DNA of 64,000 nt, taken from positions 23,150 to 87,149 of the forward strand of contig LLCB01000255.1 of NCBI GenBank assembly GCA_001414345.1, written 5' to 3'. Under the pieces are notes generated by a model. It had not been told where the DNA came from. It was given only the letters and a program-made list of their open reading frames with translations, and did not search any database. Of this stretch, positions 44,501 through 56,560 are shown piece after piece. The first letter of the stretch is position 1, and each line of letters starts with the position of its first letter. The position numbers and the translations under genes are program-made. Source of the DNA: Hymenoscyphus infarciens (lineage: Eukaryota; Ascomycota; Leotiomycetes; Helotiales; Helotiaceae).

Positions 44501-47116
44501 GATATCAAGGTGAAGAAGGAGGAACGACGAATCCTTGATCGTGTGGACGGATGGGTCAAACCAGGCACCTTGACGGCATTGATGGTACGTATTAATCAAT
44601 CTTTATGTCATGTTGGATTTCTCATGCCGTACCCCGAACTGCTCCAATTTTCTTTTGCCTCATTCAACACATTATGATACCCGGTTCCTGCCTTGTAATA
44701 ACCAAAACCTCGTGTTTATATGCTTGTCTCATTTATTAGTGCTTGAGAACCCCGTCACTAATTACTTGCTGTTAGGGTCCTTCTGGTGCAGGCAAGACGA
44801 CACTTCTGTAAGCCACTCTTTACTGTTCTTCATACCTCTTTTCTAACCATGAATAGGGATGTCTTAGCAACACGAGATACTGCTGGTACTGCATCTGGAT
44901 ACGCTCTAGTGGATGGGCACAACAGAGACATATCTTTTCAGCGAAAGACTGGGTACGCACAGCAAAAGGATATCCACTTGGAGACTATGACGGTTCGCGA
45001 GGCCCTTCGCTTCAACGCTCTCATGTGTCAACCGCGAGATATTACGAAGAAGGAGAAACTCGCATATGTTGAAACGATCATCAAGCTTTTAGGAATGGGC
45101 TATTATGCAGATGCAATTGTGGGTGTACCCGGCGAAGGTAAGTGCACAAATCAGTGACCATCTTTATCGCTAAACTGACTTTCATGGCAGGACTCAACAT
45201 TGAACAGCGGAAGAAATTAACTATTGCGGTCGAACTGGCAGCAAGGCCAAAGCTTCTTCTATTCTTAGATGAACCGACTTCGGGGCTTGACAGTCAAACT
45301 TCCTGGGCTATTCTCGATCTCCTTCGCAAGTTGACCCTTCATGGTCAAGCTATCCTATGTACCATTCATCAGCCGTCGGGAATTTTGTTCCAACGATTCG
45401 ACCGCCTTCTGCTGCTTGCACCAGAGGGAAAACCAATTTATTTCGGGGAAATTGGTCCAAGTGCAACAACCGTCATCAGCTACTTTGAACGCAATGGAGC
45501 AACCAAATGTCCCCCCAACGGCAACCCGGCAGAGTGGATCATGGAGGTCATCGGATGCGCTCCTGGTCATCACAGCACCGTTGACTGGTCCGAAATCTGG
45601 CGACACAGTCCGGAATACTCTCGCGTTCACAGCGAGTTAAACTCGATGGAACTACGAGCACATCGAAGAATGCCCACTGAAGACGAAACGGGTGAGCATG
45701 ACTATGAGGAGTTCGCTGCTCCATTCTTCGTACAGCTTTGGGAATGTTTCAAGCGAGTCAATGTCCAATATTGGCGGACACCTTCGTACATCTATTCAAA
45801 GGTGGCATTGTCTCTTTTAACGGTATGGGTGACCTTGCTCTGCTCGTCGTTTTGCTTTCTCGCTAACATACTACAGTCACTGTTTATCGGCTTTTCGTTT
45901 TACAAATCGGATAACTCCCTACAGGGCTTACAAAATCAGATATTCAGCATTTTCATGCTTCTGTGAGTACTTGTGGAATACGTTTGGAGCCATACTAACT
46001 ATTATCTTCCAGAACCCAAGCTGCGAATCTGGTTCCACAAATCCTTCCGAATTTCGTCGCTCAACGGTCGCTTTATGAAGCCCGGGAACGGTCGGCCAAG
46101 ACATACTCCTGGAAAGTATTTCTTCTTTCGAATATACTTGTGGAGATTCCGTGGAATACTTTGATGTCGATTCTCATATTTGCATCTTGGTATTTTCCCG
46201 TCGGACTCTATCGCAACTCGGCTACCACCATGCTCATGGCTGAAAATAGCGGGATGATCTTGTTATTGATGTGGGCCTACATGAGTAAGTTTCCCTCCCA
46301 CAAGACATACATTGCTAACTCTTTAAAGTGTATATGAGTACTTTCGCACACATGATACAAGCTGGAGTAGAGCTCGCCGGCATGGCAGGCAACTATGCCA
46401 ATCTGCTATTCATGCTCACGCTGATATTCTGTGGGTGAGTACTACCAACTCAAAACTCTTTCTTGTCATACATGCTAATTCTGAGCCACAGCATTCTGGT
46501 AACTCCGGATGCCCTTCCGAGATTCTGGATCTTCCTTTACCGTGTGTCGCCATACAACTATCTTGTAGGCGCTGTTCTCTCCGTTGGTCTTGCCAATGCC
46601 AAAGTCCGCTGTTCAAGCATTGAGCTACTTCACTTTGAGCCACCAAGTGGGACTACTTGTGCTTCCTACATGAACTCATTCATCGAATTCTCCGGCGGGT
46701 ATCTCGCGGATCCCGATTCTACGTCCATTTGCTCGTTCTGTCCATTGGATACTTCAAGCACCTTTCTCAAAACTTTCGGCATCGAATACGAGAATCGATG
46801 GCGCAACTTTGGCATCATGTGGGTCTTTGTTCTGGCTAATATCCTGGGGGCCTTCTTCTTCTACTGGCTTGCGAGAGTGCCTAAGAAGAGGAATACGACT
46901 GTTCAGAGTAAAGATGAGGGGCTTGTTTCTGTGGCGGAGAGTGAGGAGATGTTTGCAAGGCAGGAGGAGGAGCTGGAGAAGGATGAGAAGAGCAGACAGG
47001 AGAAGATGGTTGATGAGGGGGTGTTTGTTGGTGGTGATCGCGGTGGTAGTTCGAAGGGGTTGGGCTCGAGGGGTGCTGTTGGCTCGAGAAGTGCGGGTGC
47101 GGATTGTGAGTTGTGA
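41559..47116 (+). CDS. PDR-type ABC (ABCG) full transporter
   Basis: Fifteen exons (first 41559-42102, last 46492-47116) encode about 1430 residues, the expected size. The order is NBD1-TMD1-NBD2-TMD2. NBD1 has the fungal PDR-degenerate Walker A (GRPGSGCSTLLK, Cys in place of Lys), signature [16 protein letters not shown], Walker B VQCWDNS and [12 protein letters not shown]1 ends at FVPSGPQYL and a cytosolic loop. NBD2 has the canonical [15 protein letters not shown], signature [16 protein letters not shown] and Walker [18 protein letters not shown]2 has a large extracellular loop with several Cys (SICSFCPLD). The C-terminal tail is unusually long, Glu/Lys- then Gly/Ser-rich. Exon 9 (44776-44807) is a 32-base exon that carries the NBD2 Walker A. 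PDR pumps export drugs, toxins and lipids across the plasma membrane. Start: the ATG at 41559 (MDHPSLPD) follows a low-complexity open stretch. Confidence 0.92.
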
Positions 47117-48260
47117 GTTGTAAATGAGAGGGCACAGATGACTTGAGATGAGATGGGGAGATCTTGAGGGGGCGATTTCTGAAGATCTTTGGTGTGTGGG
47201 AAACAGTGGGAACTGGCTCTTACATTGTTTATGGGGGGTTGTGAGCCTGAGCTGCTTTCTTTGAAATGTTGTTGGTAGTTGATCTTGAAGATGGGTTAGA
47301 GATTGAGCTTCTTCTTTGAGTTTGAGAGATGGGGGTTCTCTGTAGGGGAAGATGAGTGGCTCTTCTTCTGCCAACTTTTTTATTTATTTTTTTCTTTTCT
47401 TTTCTGTAATTTCGAGATTGCTCGAGAGATTGCTGGGGATTTGCTAGAGAGAATTCTTGAGATTCGATGCCGTCGAAGCAGATGCGGTCAAATGAGATAA
47501 GACTACCAGAGATCAGATGGCTTAAAGCTTGAAGTTGCTGATATTGATTATGGGGGGGGTTTGTTAGGTGAATGAATGCATGATTGGGTGTGTGGGTGGT
47601 AGATTAGATTTGAAGGGGCTGGGGGGGGGGGCATGTAATAAAATTTGATTCTTTCCTTTTGATTCGGTGAGCGAGGTTCTTTTCCCTTTTTTTCTTTTCC
47701 CTTTGAGGAGTTAAGGTTTGAGCGGTGGTTTTGTTAATATGTTGTTGTTGGTGTGCTGTTGTTGTTGGTGCGTTGTTGTTGCCGGTGTTGCTGGAGGTAC
47801 CATCTATTCTATTCTATTCTATTCCATGCTTCCATGCTTCCAGGCTTCCAGGCTTCCAGGCTTTTAGTCCCCATGGTTGAGATAATGTTGAGTTGTGTTT
47901 CTGGAGTTGAAGAGGTATTTAGTGTTGTAAGGGGTTTCTGGAGTTGTAAGAGGTCTTTAGAGTAAGGGATGGATGAATAGATAGAGGACGTGGAGAGGAG
48001 GGATGGATAGAGGAGGTATAGATAGAGGAGGTGTACTTGGAGCAAAGATTGATGATTCTTATATCTACGGCATTGTAAAGTTAAACTTAAATCTAGAAGT
48101 GAGTCGTAAACGTAACAAGGAGACTCGAGACTCGGAGACTAGGAGACTTGTAAACCTAAACCTAGAACTAGAACTAAATATAACTCGTAAACGTAACTCG
48201 TAAACCTTAACCTCGTAAACTTCACTTGTAAATATCACTTATAAACCTAAACCTAAACCT
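47117..48260. other. 3' flank of the transporter and transition to the AT-rich block
   Basis: No gene. It contains G homopolymers (G8 near 47551, G11 at 47621-47631), TGTTGTTG and TTCCAGGC repeats at about 47741-47862, and from 48080 a run of related AAACCTAAACCTAGAACTAG and CGTAAACGTAAC units that merges into the RIP block. Confidence 0.6.
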
Positions 48261-48376
48261 AGAACTAGAGCTAACTCTGATATAAATAAAAAGTATATTT
48301 AAAGCACTCTAAGAAGCTTTATATTTAGAGATAATAACTCTACTATATAACTCTACTATATAACTCTACTATATAA

Positions 48377-48416
<40 letters not shown>

Positions 48417-48863
48417 TAGATTATTATATAACTCTCTTTCTACGTAGTATATCTCTTAGACTTATAATAACACTAGATTATAAAAGAATCACTAAACTAT
48501 ATTATCTTCTATCTCTTCTTTTAGAGAATCTATAGTATTTTTCAGAGTAAGTTTCTACTTCTAGATTCTATCTAACTTTCTCTCTTATACTTTCTCTCTT
48601 ATACTTTCACGTCTAGTAACTCTACTACTAACTCTAGTTCTTCTCTTTTTAGTAAAGAAAGTAGATAACGTTCGTAGATATAGTAGCTTATAGCTAGTTC
48701 TTATACTACGAGCTTTGTATAGTACTAGGCTTCTAGTTTAAGAACATATCTCTAAGAGTAGTAGTAGCTAGCTTTATAGCTAAGCTTATTATCTACTTAT
48801 ATGCTATAGAGTTTTATATAAGCTCTTTGAGAGTAAGCTACTGAGTTAAGGTGTACTAGCTTC

Positions 48864-51800
48864 GTAGCTAGGCTTTTGAGTACTTGTCGGAAGTAAGTAT
48901 TTGTGATAGTATACTATCCTAGATAGCTAGTAGTACCTGCTATATATGAGGTTTTGGCTATAGATTGTTGTTTTAGCTACTATTATCTTATATTATCTAT
49001 TTTAAGAAGGTTACGTAGGTTTAGGCTTTTATATTAGCTAATATATAACGTTGGTTAGTTTTAGACCCTTTTATATAGTCTAAACCTCTTATATATAGTA
49101 GCCTATACCTAGAGTTAGAGAGAGATAGTTTTTCCTTTTCTTCTATATTAGAGCCTAGTATTTATATATATTATTTAGTCTTAAACATACTCTTATATAC
49201 CTCTTCTCTTATAGTATATATTTTATATTATTATAGTATTAAAAAGAGAAGTAGTTAATTATACTAAGTAATAGTAGAGAAGCGTTCTATAAACCACGTT
49301 TTTATTTTTCTAGCCTCTCCTTAGCCTAAGTACTAGCTAATCTAGGCTAACTACCTCTTCTAAGCTAGGTAAAAGAAAGCTAGTAGTTAGATTTAGTAGA
49401 AGAGGTAAGGCTAGATAAAGCTTAAGAGAGAGAATAGAATAAGATAAGAGAAGTAAAAAAGTTAGATAGCTAAGAAAGAAGAATATAAGCTAGACTAGAA
49501 TTAATAAAAGTAGTATTAAATATAACTTTTAAAAGTATTAAAAATACTAAAAACTAATAAAATAGATAAATCTAAATAAAGAAGAAGGAATAATATACTA
49601 TAAGTCTATTATATAATATATCTTATATAATATATTTATAGTATAGATATTAGAAGATATAATTACTTATTTATTTTAAAACTTAAATATAAGAGCTTAT
49701 CTTTATTAGAATAAACGATTTATAGCTAGTAATTAACTATCTCTTAACTTATTAACTTATAGAATAAATATCTTACTTAGCCTATCTACTAACTAGGCTT
49801 AAAAAGGCTTTAAATACTCTTTAGACTAGAATAGAAAAGGAGAATTAAGTAATTTAATTAGCTAGGAGAAGAAGAGTAAGAGTAAAAAGTAAGGCTAGAA
49901 GAAAGAGAACTAAATTAGCTTAGAAAGGTGTATTTAATAAGCTAGAAGAATAAAAACACTATTTATAAATATATAGTAGTATATTAAATTTATAGTTAAG
50001 AGAGAATAAGAGAGAGTATTAAATATTTAAAAAGTAATACTAAACTAAGAATTAAGTAGATAATTAAATTTATAAATTAATTTAAAAAGAAGAATTAGTT
50101 TTAAGGTTAAGGTTATAATAATAAGGTAGAAGTAGAGTAGAGAAGTAGTCTATTTATAGTTATTAATATAAAAACTAAAAGTAAAGAGTAAAAATAGCTT
50201 TAAATAATACTAATATATAAGAGGTATAAAACTAAATAATAATATATATTAGCTAATATAAAAGCTTAAACCTATAAAGTACGTTTAAAAGCTTAGATAT
50301 ATATAACCTTCTTAAAATAAAATAATAACTACTAAAACATAGTATATACTATATAATCTTAGCTATATAAGATAGTATATTATTATATCCTTCTCTTTTA
50401 AAAAAGACTTATTCTTAAGTCTATCTATCTCTTATTATTTAAAGTTAAATTAAGATAGTATAAGTATTATAATATTTATTATATTTATTATAAGTAAGAA
50501 GGTAGTTTAAATTATAGCTAACTTAAGTTTATAAATACTTTATTTATTATAATTTATTATAAGTAAGATAAGATATTAATTTTAAATTATAATTATAAAT
50601 ACTTATAAAAAGACTTTATAATCTTTTAATATTAAAAGTAAATATTTACTAAAAGAGTATAGTTTAATCTAATTTAAATTTAATTTAAATTTAAAAAAAA
50701 AGAGTATAGTTAGAAATAAAAAGTTAATAATATTATAAATAATAGTAATAACTTAGTTAAGAGGTTACTATCCTTTTAAGAGTATACTAATTTATATCTA
50801 AGTTAAATTTAAATAAAAAAGAACTTCTAGCTTTACTAGAAGTAAAAGAAGGTAAGAAAGTAAAGACTATAAGACTCTAATTAGAGTTAGTAGGGTTTTA
50901 GCTAGTTAAAAGTAAAGTTATTATTAAAGTTATTATATTACTTTATTCTTTTTAAGATATTTAAAGACTTATTTATCTTTTAATTTTAAAGAAGAGTTAC
51001 TATTATATTATAAGAGATTTAAATAAGCTAAGGTATATCTTATATATAAAAGAAGTATTTTAATTCTAGTATATCTCTAAGTATAGCTATACTTAAAAAG
51101 TAACCTTTTAAAGTTAGTAAAAGTTTCTTTAGTATAATCTTCTTCTAATTCTACTTCTATCTCTTTTAGATAATATTTAGTCTAGATTAAAAATAATAAC
51201 TTAGTTAAGAGTTTACTTTTAAGTTTTATTTTAATAAAAAGTATATTTTAACTAATTTATATCTAAGTTAAAGGAAGTAATAAGAAGGTATTAGAAGTAG
51301 TAATATCTCTTAAGTAAAAGAGGTTTAAATTTAAGTTTTAAAAGTAAAGAAGGGTTTAAATAAAGGTTTAAAAGAAGGTTAGATTAGTAAGAGTTTAGAG
51401 GTAGGATTTTAACTTTAAAGTTTACTTATAACTTTATCTTTTATTTCTTTAACTAATTATTTTATCTTTTATATATTTTTTACTTTTATCTTATTTACTT
51501 ATTATCTATATATTATCTAAATTTATTTTAGTATATAGTTATAGGTTAGAGAAGGTTTAGAAGATCTTTTAAAAAGGGAGTAGTTTTAGAAGAGGGTTTA
51601 ATATCTTATAGTAGAATAGTTAATATCTTATTAATTTAAGAGAGGAAGGAGAGTTAAGGTTTATAGATATAAGAGGGGATTTAAAGATACTAGAGGAGGG
51701 GGATTTAAAGATACTAAATAGAAGTAGGGATTTAAAGATACTAAAAAGAAGGTTTATAGATATTAGAGAAGAGGATTTAAAGATATTAAAAGAAGGGGAT

Positions 51801-52306
51801 CTAAAGATACTAAAAGAAAGAGATTTAAAGATACTAGATAGAGGTTAGATATTAAAAGAAGAGGATCTAAAGCTAGAGAGGGGTCTTAAGCTAGGTATTA
51901 ATTTAAAGGTTACTAGTAAAGGGTCTAAGAAGCTATTTAAGAGGTTTATAGAGTTAGTAGTAGAGAGGCTAGAATAGAAGTAAAGTTAAGAAGCTAAATA
52001 AGAAGAGTAACTTTTAGTTTAATATAATAATAAAGTAGAAGTAGAGTAGAAAAGTAGTTTATTTATAGTTATTAATATAAAAACTAAAGGTAAAAAGTAA
52101 AGATAGCTCTAAATAATACTAATATATAAGAGGTATAGAACTAAATAATAATATATATCGGCTAATATAAAAGCTTAAACTTATAAAATACGTTTAAAAG
52201 CCTAGACGTATATAATCTTCCTAAAATAAAATAACAACTACTAAAACACGGTATATACTATGTAATCTCAGCTATATAGGACGGTATACCGTTATAGTAG
52301 CTAGGC
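48864..52306. repeat. Tandem unit, copy 1
   Basis: Begins at GTAGCTAGGCTTTT and ends with the R segment GGACGGTATACCGTTATA. It contains the L segment, a middle section, R segment 1, a second section with a minisatellite and R segment 2. Confidence 0.75.
51655..51905. repeat. Minisatellite inside tandem unit copy 1
   Basis: About eight units of roughly 25-30 bases built on GATTTAAAGATACTA, separated by AGGGG/AAGAAG spacers. The counterpart in copy 2 is at about 55090-55320. Confidence 0.7.
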
Positions 52307-55300
52307 TTTTAAGTACTTATTAAAAGTAAGTATTTATAATAATATACTATTCTAGATAGCTGGTAGTACCTACTATATATAAGGTTTTAGCTATAGATTA
52401 TTATTTTAGCTACTATTATCTTATATTATCTATTTTAAGAAGGTTATATAGGTTTAGGCTTTTATATTAGCTAACGTATAACGTTAGTCGGTTTTAGACT
52501 CTTTTATATAGTCTAAACCTTTTATTTATAGTAGCTTATACCTAGAGTTAGAGAAGAATAGTTTTTCCTTTTCTTTTATATTAGAGCCTAGTATTTATAT
52601 ATATTATTTAGTCTTAAATATACTTCTATATACCTCTTCTCCTATAGTATATATTTCGTACTATTATAGTATTAAGAAGAGGAGTAGTTAATTATACTAA
52701 GTAATAGTAGAGAAGTGTTCTATAAACCGCGTTTTTATTCTTCTAGCCTCTTCTTAGCCTAAGTACTAGCTAATCTAAGCTAACTACCTCTTCTAAGCTA
52801 GGTAAAAGAAGGCTAGTAGTTAGATTTAGTAGAAGAGGTAAGGCTAGATAAGGCTTAAGAGAGAGAATAGAATAAGATAGAAGAAGTAAAAAAGTTAAAT
52901 AGCTAAGAAAGAAGAACGTAAGCTAGGCTAGAATTAATAAAAGTAGTATTAAATATAACTTTTAAAAGTATTAAAAATACTAAAAACTAATAAGATAAAT
53001 AAATCTAAATAAGAGAGAAGGAATAATATATTATAAGTCTATTATATAATATATCTTATATAATATATTTATAGTATAAATATTAAAAGATATAATTACT
53101 TATTTATTTTAAGACTTAAATATAAGAGCTTATCTTTATTAAAGTAAATAATTTATAGCTAGTAATTAACTATCTCTTAACTTATTAACTTATAGAATAA
53201 ATACCTTACTTAGCTTATCTACTAACTAGGCTTAAAAAGGCTTTAAATACTTTTTAGACTAGGATAGAAAAGGAGAATTAAGTAATTTAATTAGTTAAGA
53301 GAAGAAGAGTAAGAGTAAAAAGTAAAGCTAAAAGAAGGAGAACTAAATTAGCTTAAGAAGGTATGTTTAATAAGCTAGGAGAATAAAAACACTATTTATA
53401 AATATATAGTAGTATATTAAATTCGTAGTTAAGAGAGAATAAGAGAGAGTATTAAATATTTAAAAAGTAATACTAAACTAAGAATTAAGTAGATAATTAA
53501 ATTTATAGATTAATTTAGAAAGAAGAATTAGTTTTAAAGTTAAGGTTATAATAATAAGATAAGAATAGAGTAGAAAAGTAGTCTATTTATAGTTATTAAT
53601 ATAAAAACTAAAGATAAAGAGTAAAGATAGCTTTAAATAATACTAATATATAAGAGGTATAGAACTAAATAATAATATATATTAGCTAATATAAAAGCCT
53701 AAACCTATAAAGTACGTCTAAAAGCCTAGATATATATAACCTTTTTAAAATAAAATAATAACTACTAAAATATAGTATATATTATATAATCTTAGCTATA
53801 TAGAATAGTATACTATTATATTCTCCTTTTTTAAAAAAGACTTATCTTTAAGTCTATTTATCTCTTATTATTTAAGGTTAAATTAAGATAATATAAGTAT
53901 TATAATATTTATTATATTTATTATAAGTAAGAAGGTAGTCTAAATTATAGCTAACTTAAGTTTATAGATACTTTATTTATTATAATTTATTATAAGTAAG
54001 ATAAGATATTAGTTCTAAATTATAACTATAGATATTTATAAAGAGACTTTATAATCTCTTAATATTAAAAGTAAGTATTTACTAAAAGAGTATAGTTTAA
54101 TTTAATTTAGATCTAATTTAAATTTAAAAAAAAAGAATATAATTAGAAACGAAAAGTTAATAATATTATAAATAATAGTAATAACTTAGCTAAGAGGTTA
54201 CTATCTTTTTAAGAGTATACTAATTTATATCTAAGTTAAATTTAAATAAAAAAGAACTTCTAGTTTTATTAGAAGTAAAAGAAGATAAGAAAGTAAAGAC
54301 TATAAGACTCTAATTAGAGTTAGTAGGGTTTTAGCTAGTTAAAAGCAAAGTTATTATTAAAGTTATTATATTACTTTATTCCTTTTAAAGTACTTAAAGA
54401 CTTATTTATCTTTTAATTTTAAAGAAGAGTTATTATTATATTATAAGGGATTTAAATAAGCTAAGATATATCTTATATATAAAAAAAGTATTCTAATTCT
54501 AGTATCTCTCTAAGTATAACTATACTTAAAAAGTAACTTTTTAAAATTAGTAAAAGTTTCTTTAATATAATCTTTTTTTAATTCTACTTTTATCTCTTTT
54601 AAATAATATTTAGTCTAGATTAAAAATAATAACTTAGCTAAGAGCTTACTTCTAAGTTTTATCCTAATAGAAAGTATATTTTAACTAATTTATATCTAAG
54701 TTAAAGGAAGTAGTAGAAAGGTATTAAAAGTAGTAATATCTTTTAAGTAAAAGAGGTTTAAATTTAAGCTTTAAAAGTAAAGAAGGGTTTAAATAAAGGT
54801 TTAAAAGAGAGTTAAATTAATAAGAGTTTAGAAGTAGGATTTTAACTTTAAAGTTTACTTATAACTTTATCTTTTATCTCTTTAACTAATTATTTTATCT
54901 TTTATATACCTTTTACTTTTATCTTATTTATCTATTATTTATATATTATCTAAATTTATTTTAATATATAGTTATAAGTTAGAGAGAGTTTAAAGGATCT
55001 TTTAAAAAAGAGGTAGCCTTAGAAGAGGGTTTAATACCTTATAGTAGAATAGTTAATATCTTATTAATTTAAGAGGAGAAGAGGAGTTAAGGTTTATAGA
55101 TATAAGAAGGGATCTAAAGATACTAGAGAGAGAGGATCTAAAGATACTAGATAGAGATAGGGATCTAAAAATACTAAAAAGGGGGTCTATAAATACTAGA
55201 AGAGGGGATCTAAAGATACTAGAAAGAGAGGATCTAAAGATACTAGAGAGAGGGGATCTAAAGATACTAGATAAGGGTTAGATACTAGAAGAAGGAGATC

Positions 55301-55739
55301 TAAAGCTAGAGAGGGGTCTTAAGCTAGGTATTAATTTAGAGGTTACTAGTAAAGGGTTTAAGAAGCTATTTAAGAGGTTTATAGAGTTAGTAGTAGAGAG
55401 GCTAGAATAAAAGTAAAGTTAAGAAGCTAAATAAGAAGAGTAACCTTTAGTTTAATATAATAATAAGATAGAAGTAGAATAGAAAAGTAGTTTATTTATA
55501 GTTATTAATATAAAAACTAAAGGTAAAGAGCGAAGATAGCTCTAAATAATACTAATATATAAGAGGTATAGAACTAAATAACAATATATATTAGCTAATA
55601 TAAAAGCTTAAACCTATAAAGTACGTCTAAAAGCCTAGACGTACGTAACCTTCCTAAAATAAAATAACAACTACTAAAACACGGCATATACTATGTAATC
55701 TCGGCTATATAGGACGGTATGCCGTTATAAAGGTCTTAA
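52307..55739. repeat. Tandem unit, copy 2
   Basis: The same order of segments as copy 1, starting directly at its end. It ends at GGACGGTATGCCGTTATA, which keeps one more GC pair than copy 1. Confidence 0.75.
55090..55320. repeat. Minisatellite inside tandem unit copy 2
   Basis: Units based on GGATCTAAAGATACTAGA, matching the copy 1 array but with more C retained at the GATCTAAAG position, consistent with less RIP at those sites. Confidence 0.7.
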
Positions 55740-56560
55740 GAGAGCTTTATATACTATTCTATATCTTATATTACCGTTGTTACTAGAATCTATTATTACC
55801 TATACTAGGTATTAAATTCGGGTATTAAATCTAAGATCTTATATCTATCTAAAGTCATAAGATTACTGAAAATATATAATAGTATGTTACGGGACAAAGG
55901 TAGGTCAGACAAAGGATCACCTGACGATCCCCACCTTTTAAGCGAGGAGCATAGTATTTAAAGCCTTATGCTCTCCTCTATAGTTCTAGAGAATTAAGCA
56001 TCTATTTAACTTCACTTTGCTTATCCCATGCTCTCGATATAGCTTCTGTAATCGCTATATAGTAGTATCTAATAGAGCTCTAAGTTCTCGCTTAAAGCCT
56101 TTTTAATTAGACAGAGAACTTAGTAGGTAAGACATATAGCTCTTTACGCTTATTATTCTGCTCTGATATTACTTGAGTATATTTACTAAGACAGAGATAT
56201 ACTAAGTGTTTATATAGCGGGTTTTAAATTATAATATTCTTAGGTTTAGTGAAATAGCGATCTGAAGCTTCCTCTTAATTAATAATGTTTATATAAACAA
56301 CTATACACCTTCGGGAAATCTACTAATAATTAATATAATTCTAATGTCTCTAAGAAAGTTAGATGCTTATAAGTAGGTATAACGTTCTATCTTAGCGCTA
56401 AGTAACTAAAAACTATAGTTATAATAAGTATTAGAGCTACGGCTTACTACTAGAGTATTATACTGATATATAAGATAAAGATAATATACTAAGTTTTAAG
56501 TACTTACTAAAAATCATTTAAAAGAGTGTTTATTAGTATATAAGGGAGGGGGAAGGTAGC
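55740..56560. mobile_element. Copia-like LTR fragment, weakly RIP-mutated
   Basis: From 55885 the sequence reads TGTTACGGGACAAAGG, then GGATCACCTGACGATCCCC, TATTTAAAGCC and a CTCTCCTCTATAG stretch, ending near AATCGCTATA at about 56065. The TGTTACGG start, internal ATCACCTGACGATC palindrome-like element and TATA-like box resemble fungal Ty1/copia LTRs. The sequence to 56560 is probably leader or internal sequence, moderately mutated. It retains CA/TG far better than the adjacent block. A second LTR is not seen in the window. Confidence 0.45.

Larger units (their letters stand above)
48260..55739. other. RIP-mutated transposon block with a 3.44-kb tandem duplication
   Basis: Over about 7.5 kb, CA and TG dinucleotides are nearly absent and TA is dominant, with no open frame of note; this is the RIP signature. 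Two tandem copies are visible: copy 1 at about 48864-52306 and copy 2 at about 52307-55739, offset 3443 bases. Where I compared them they differ almost only by C/T and G/A transitions. A flanking stretch of about 250 bases (the R segment, ending GGACGGTATACCGTTATA or decayed forms) occurs four times (about 50140-50391, 52040-52303, 53580-53815 and 55485-55739), and an inverted relative (L segment) opens each copy (about 48890 and 52320). The original element class cannot be decided from what is left. Confidence 0.8.
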
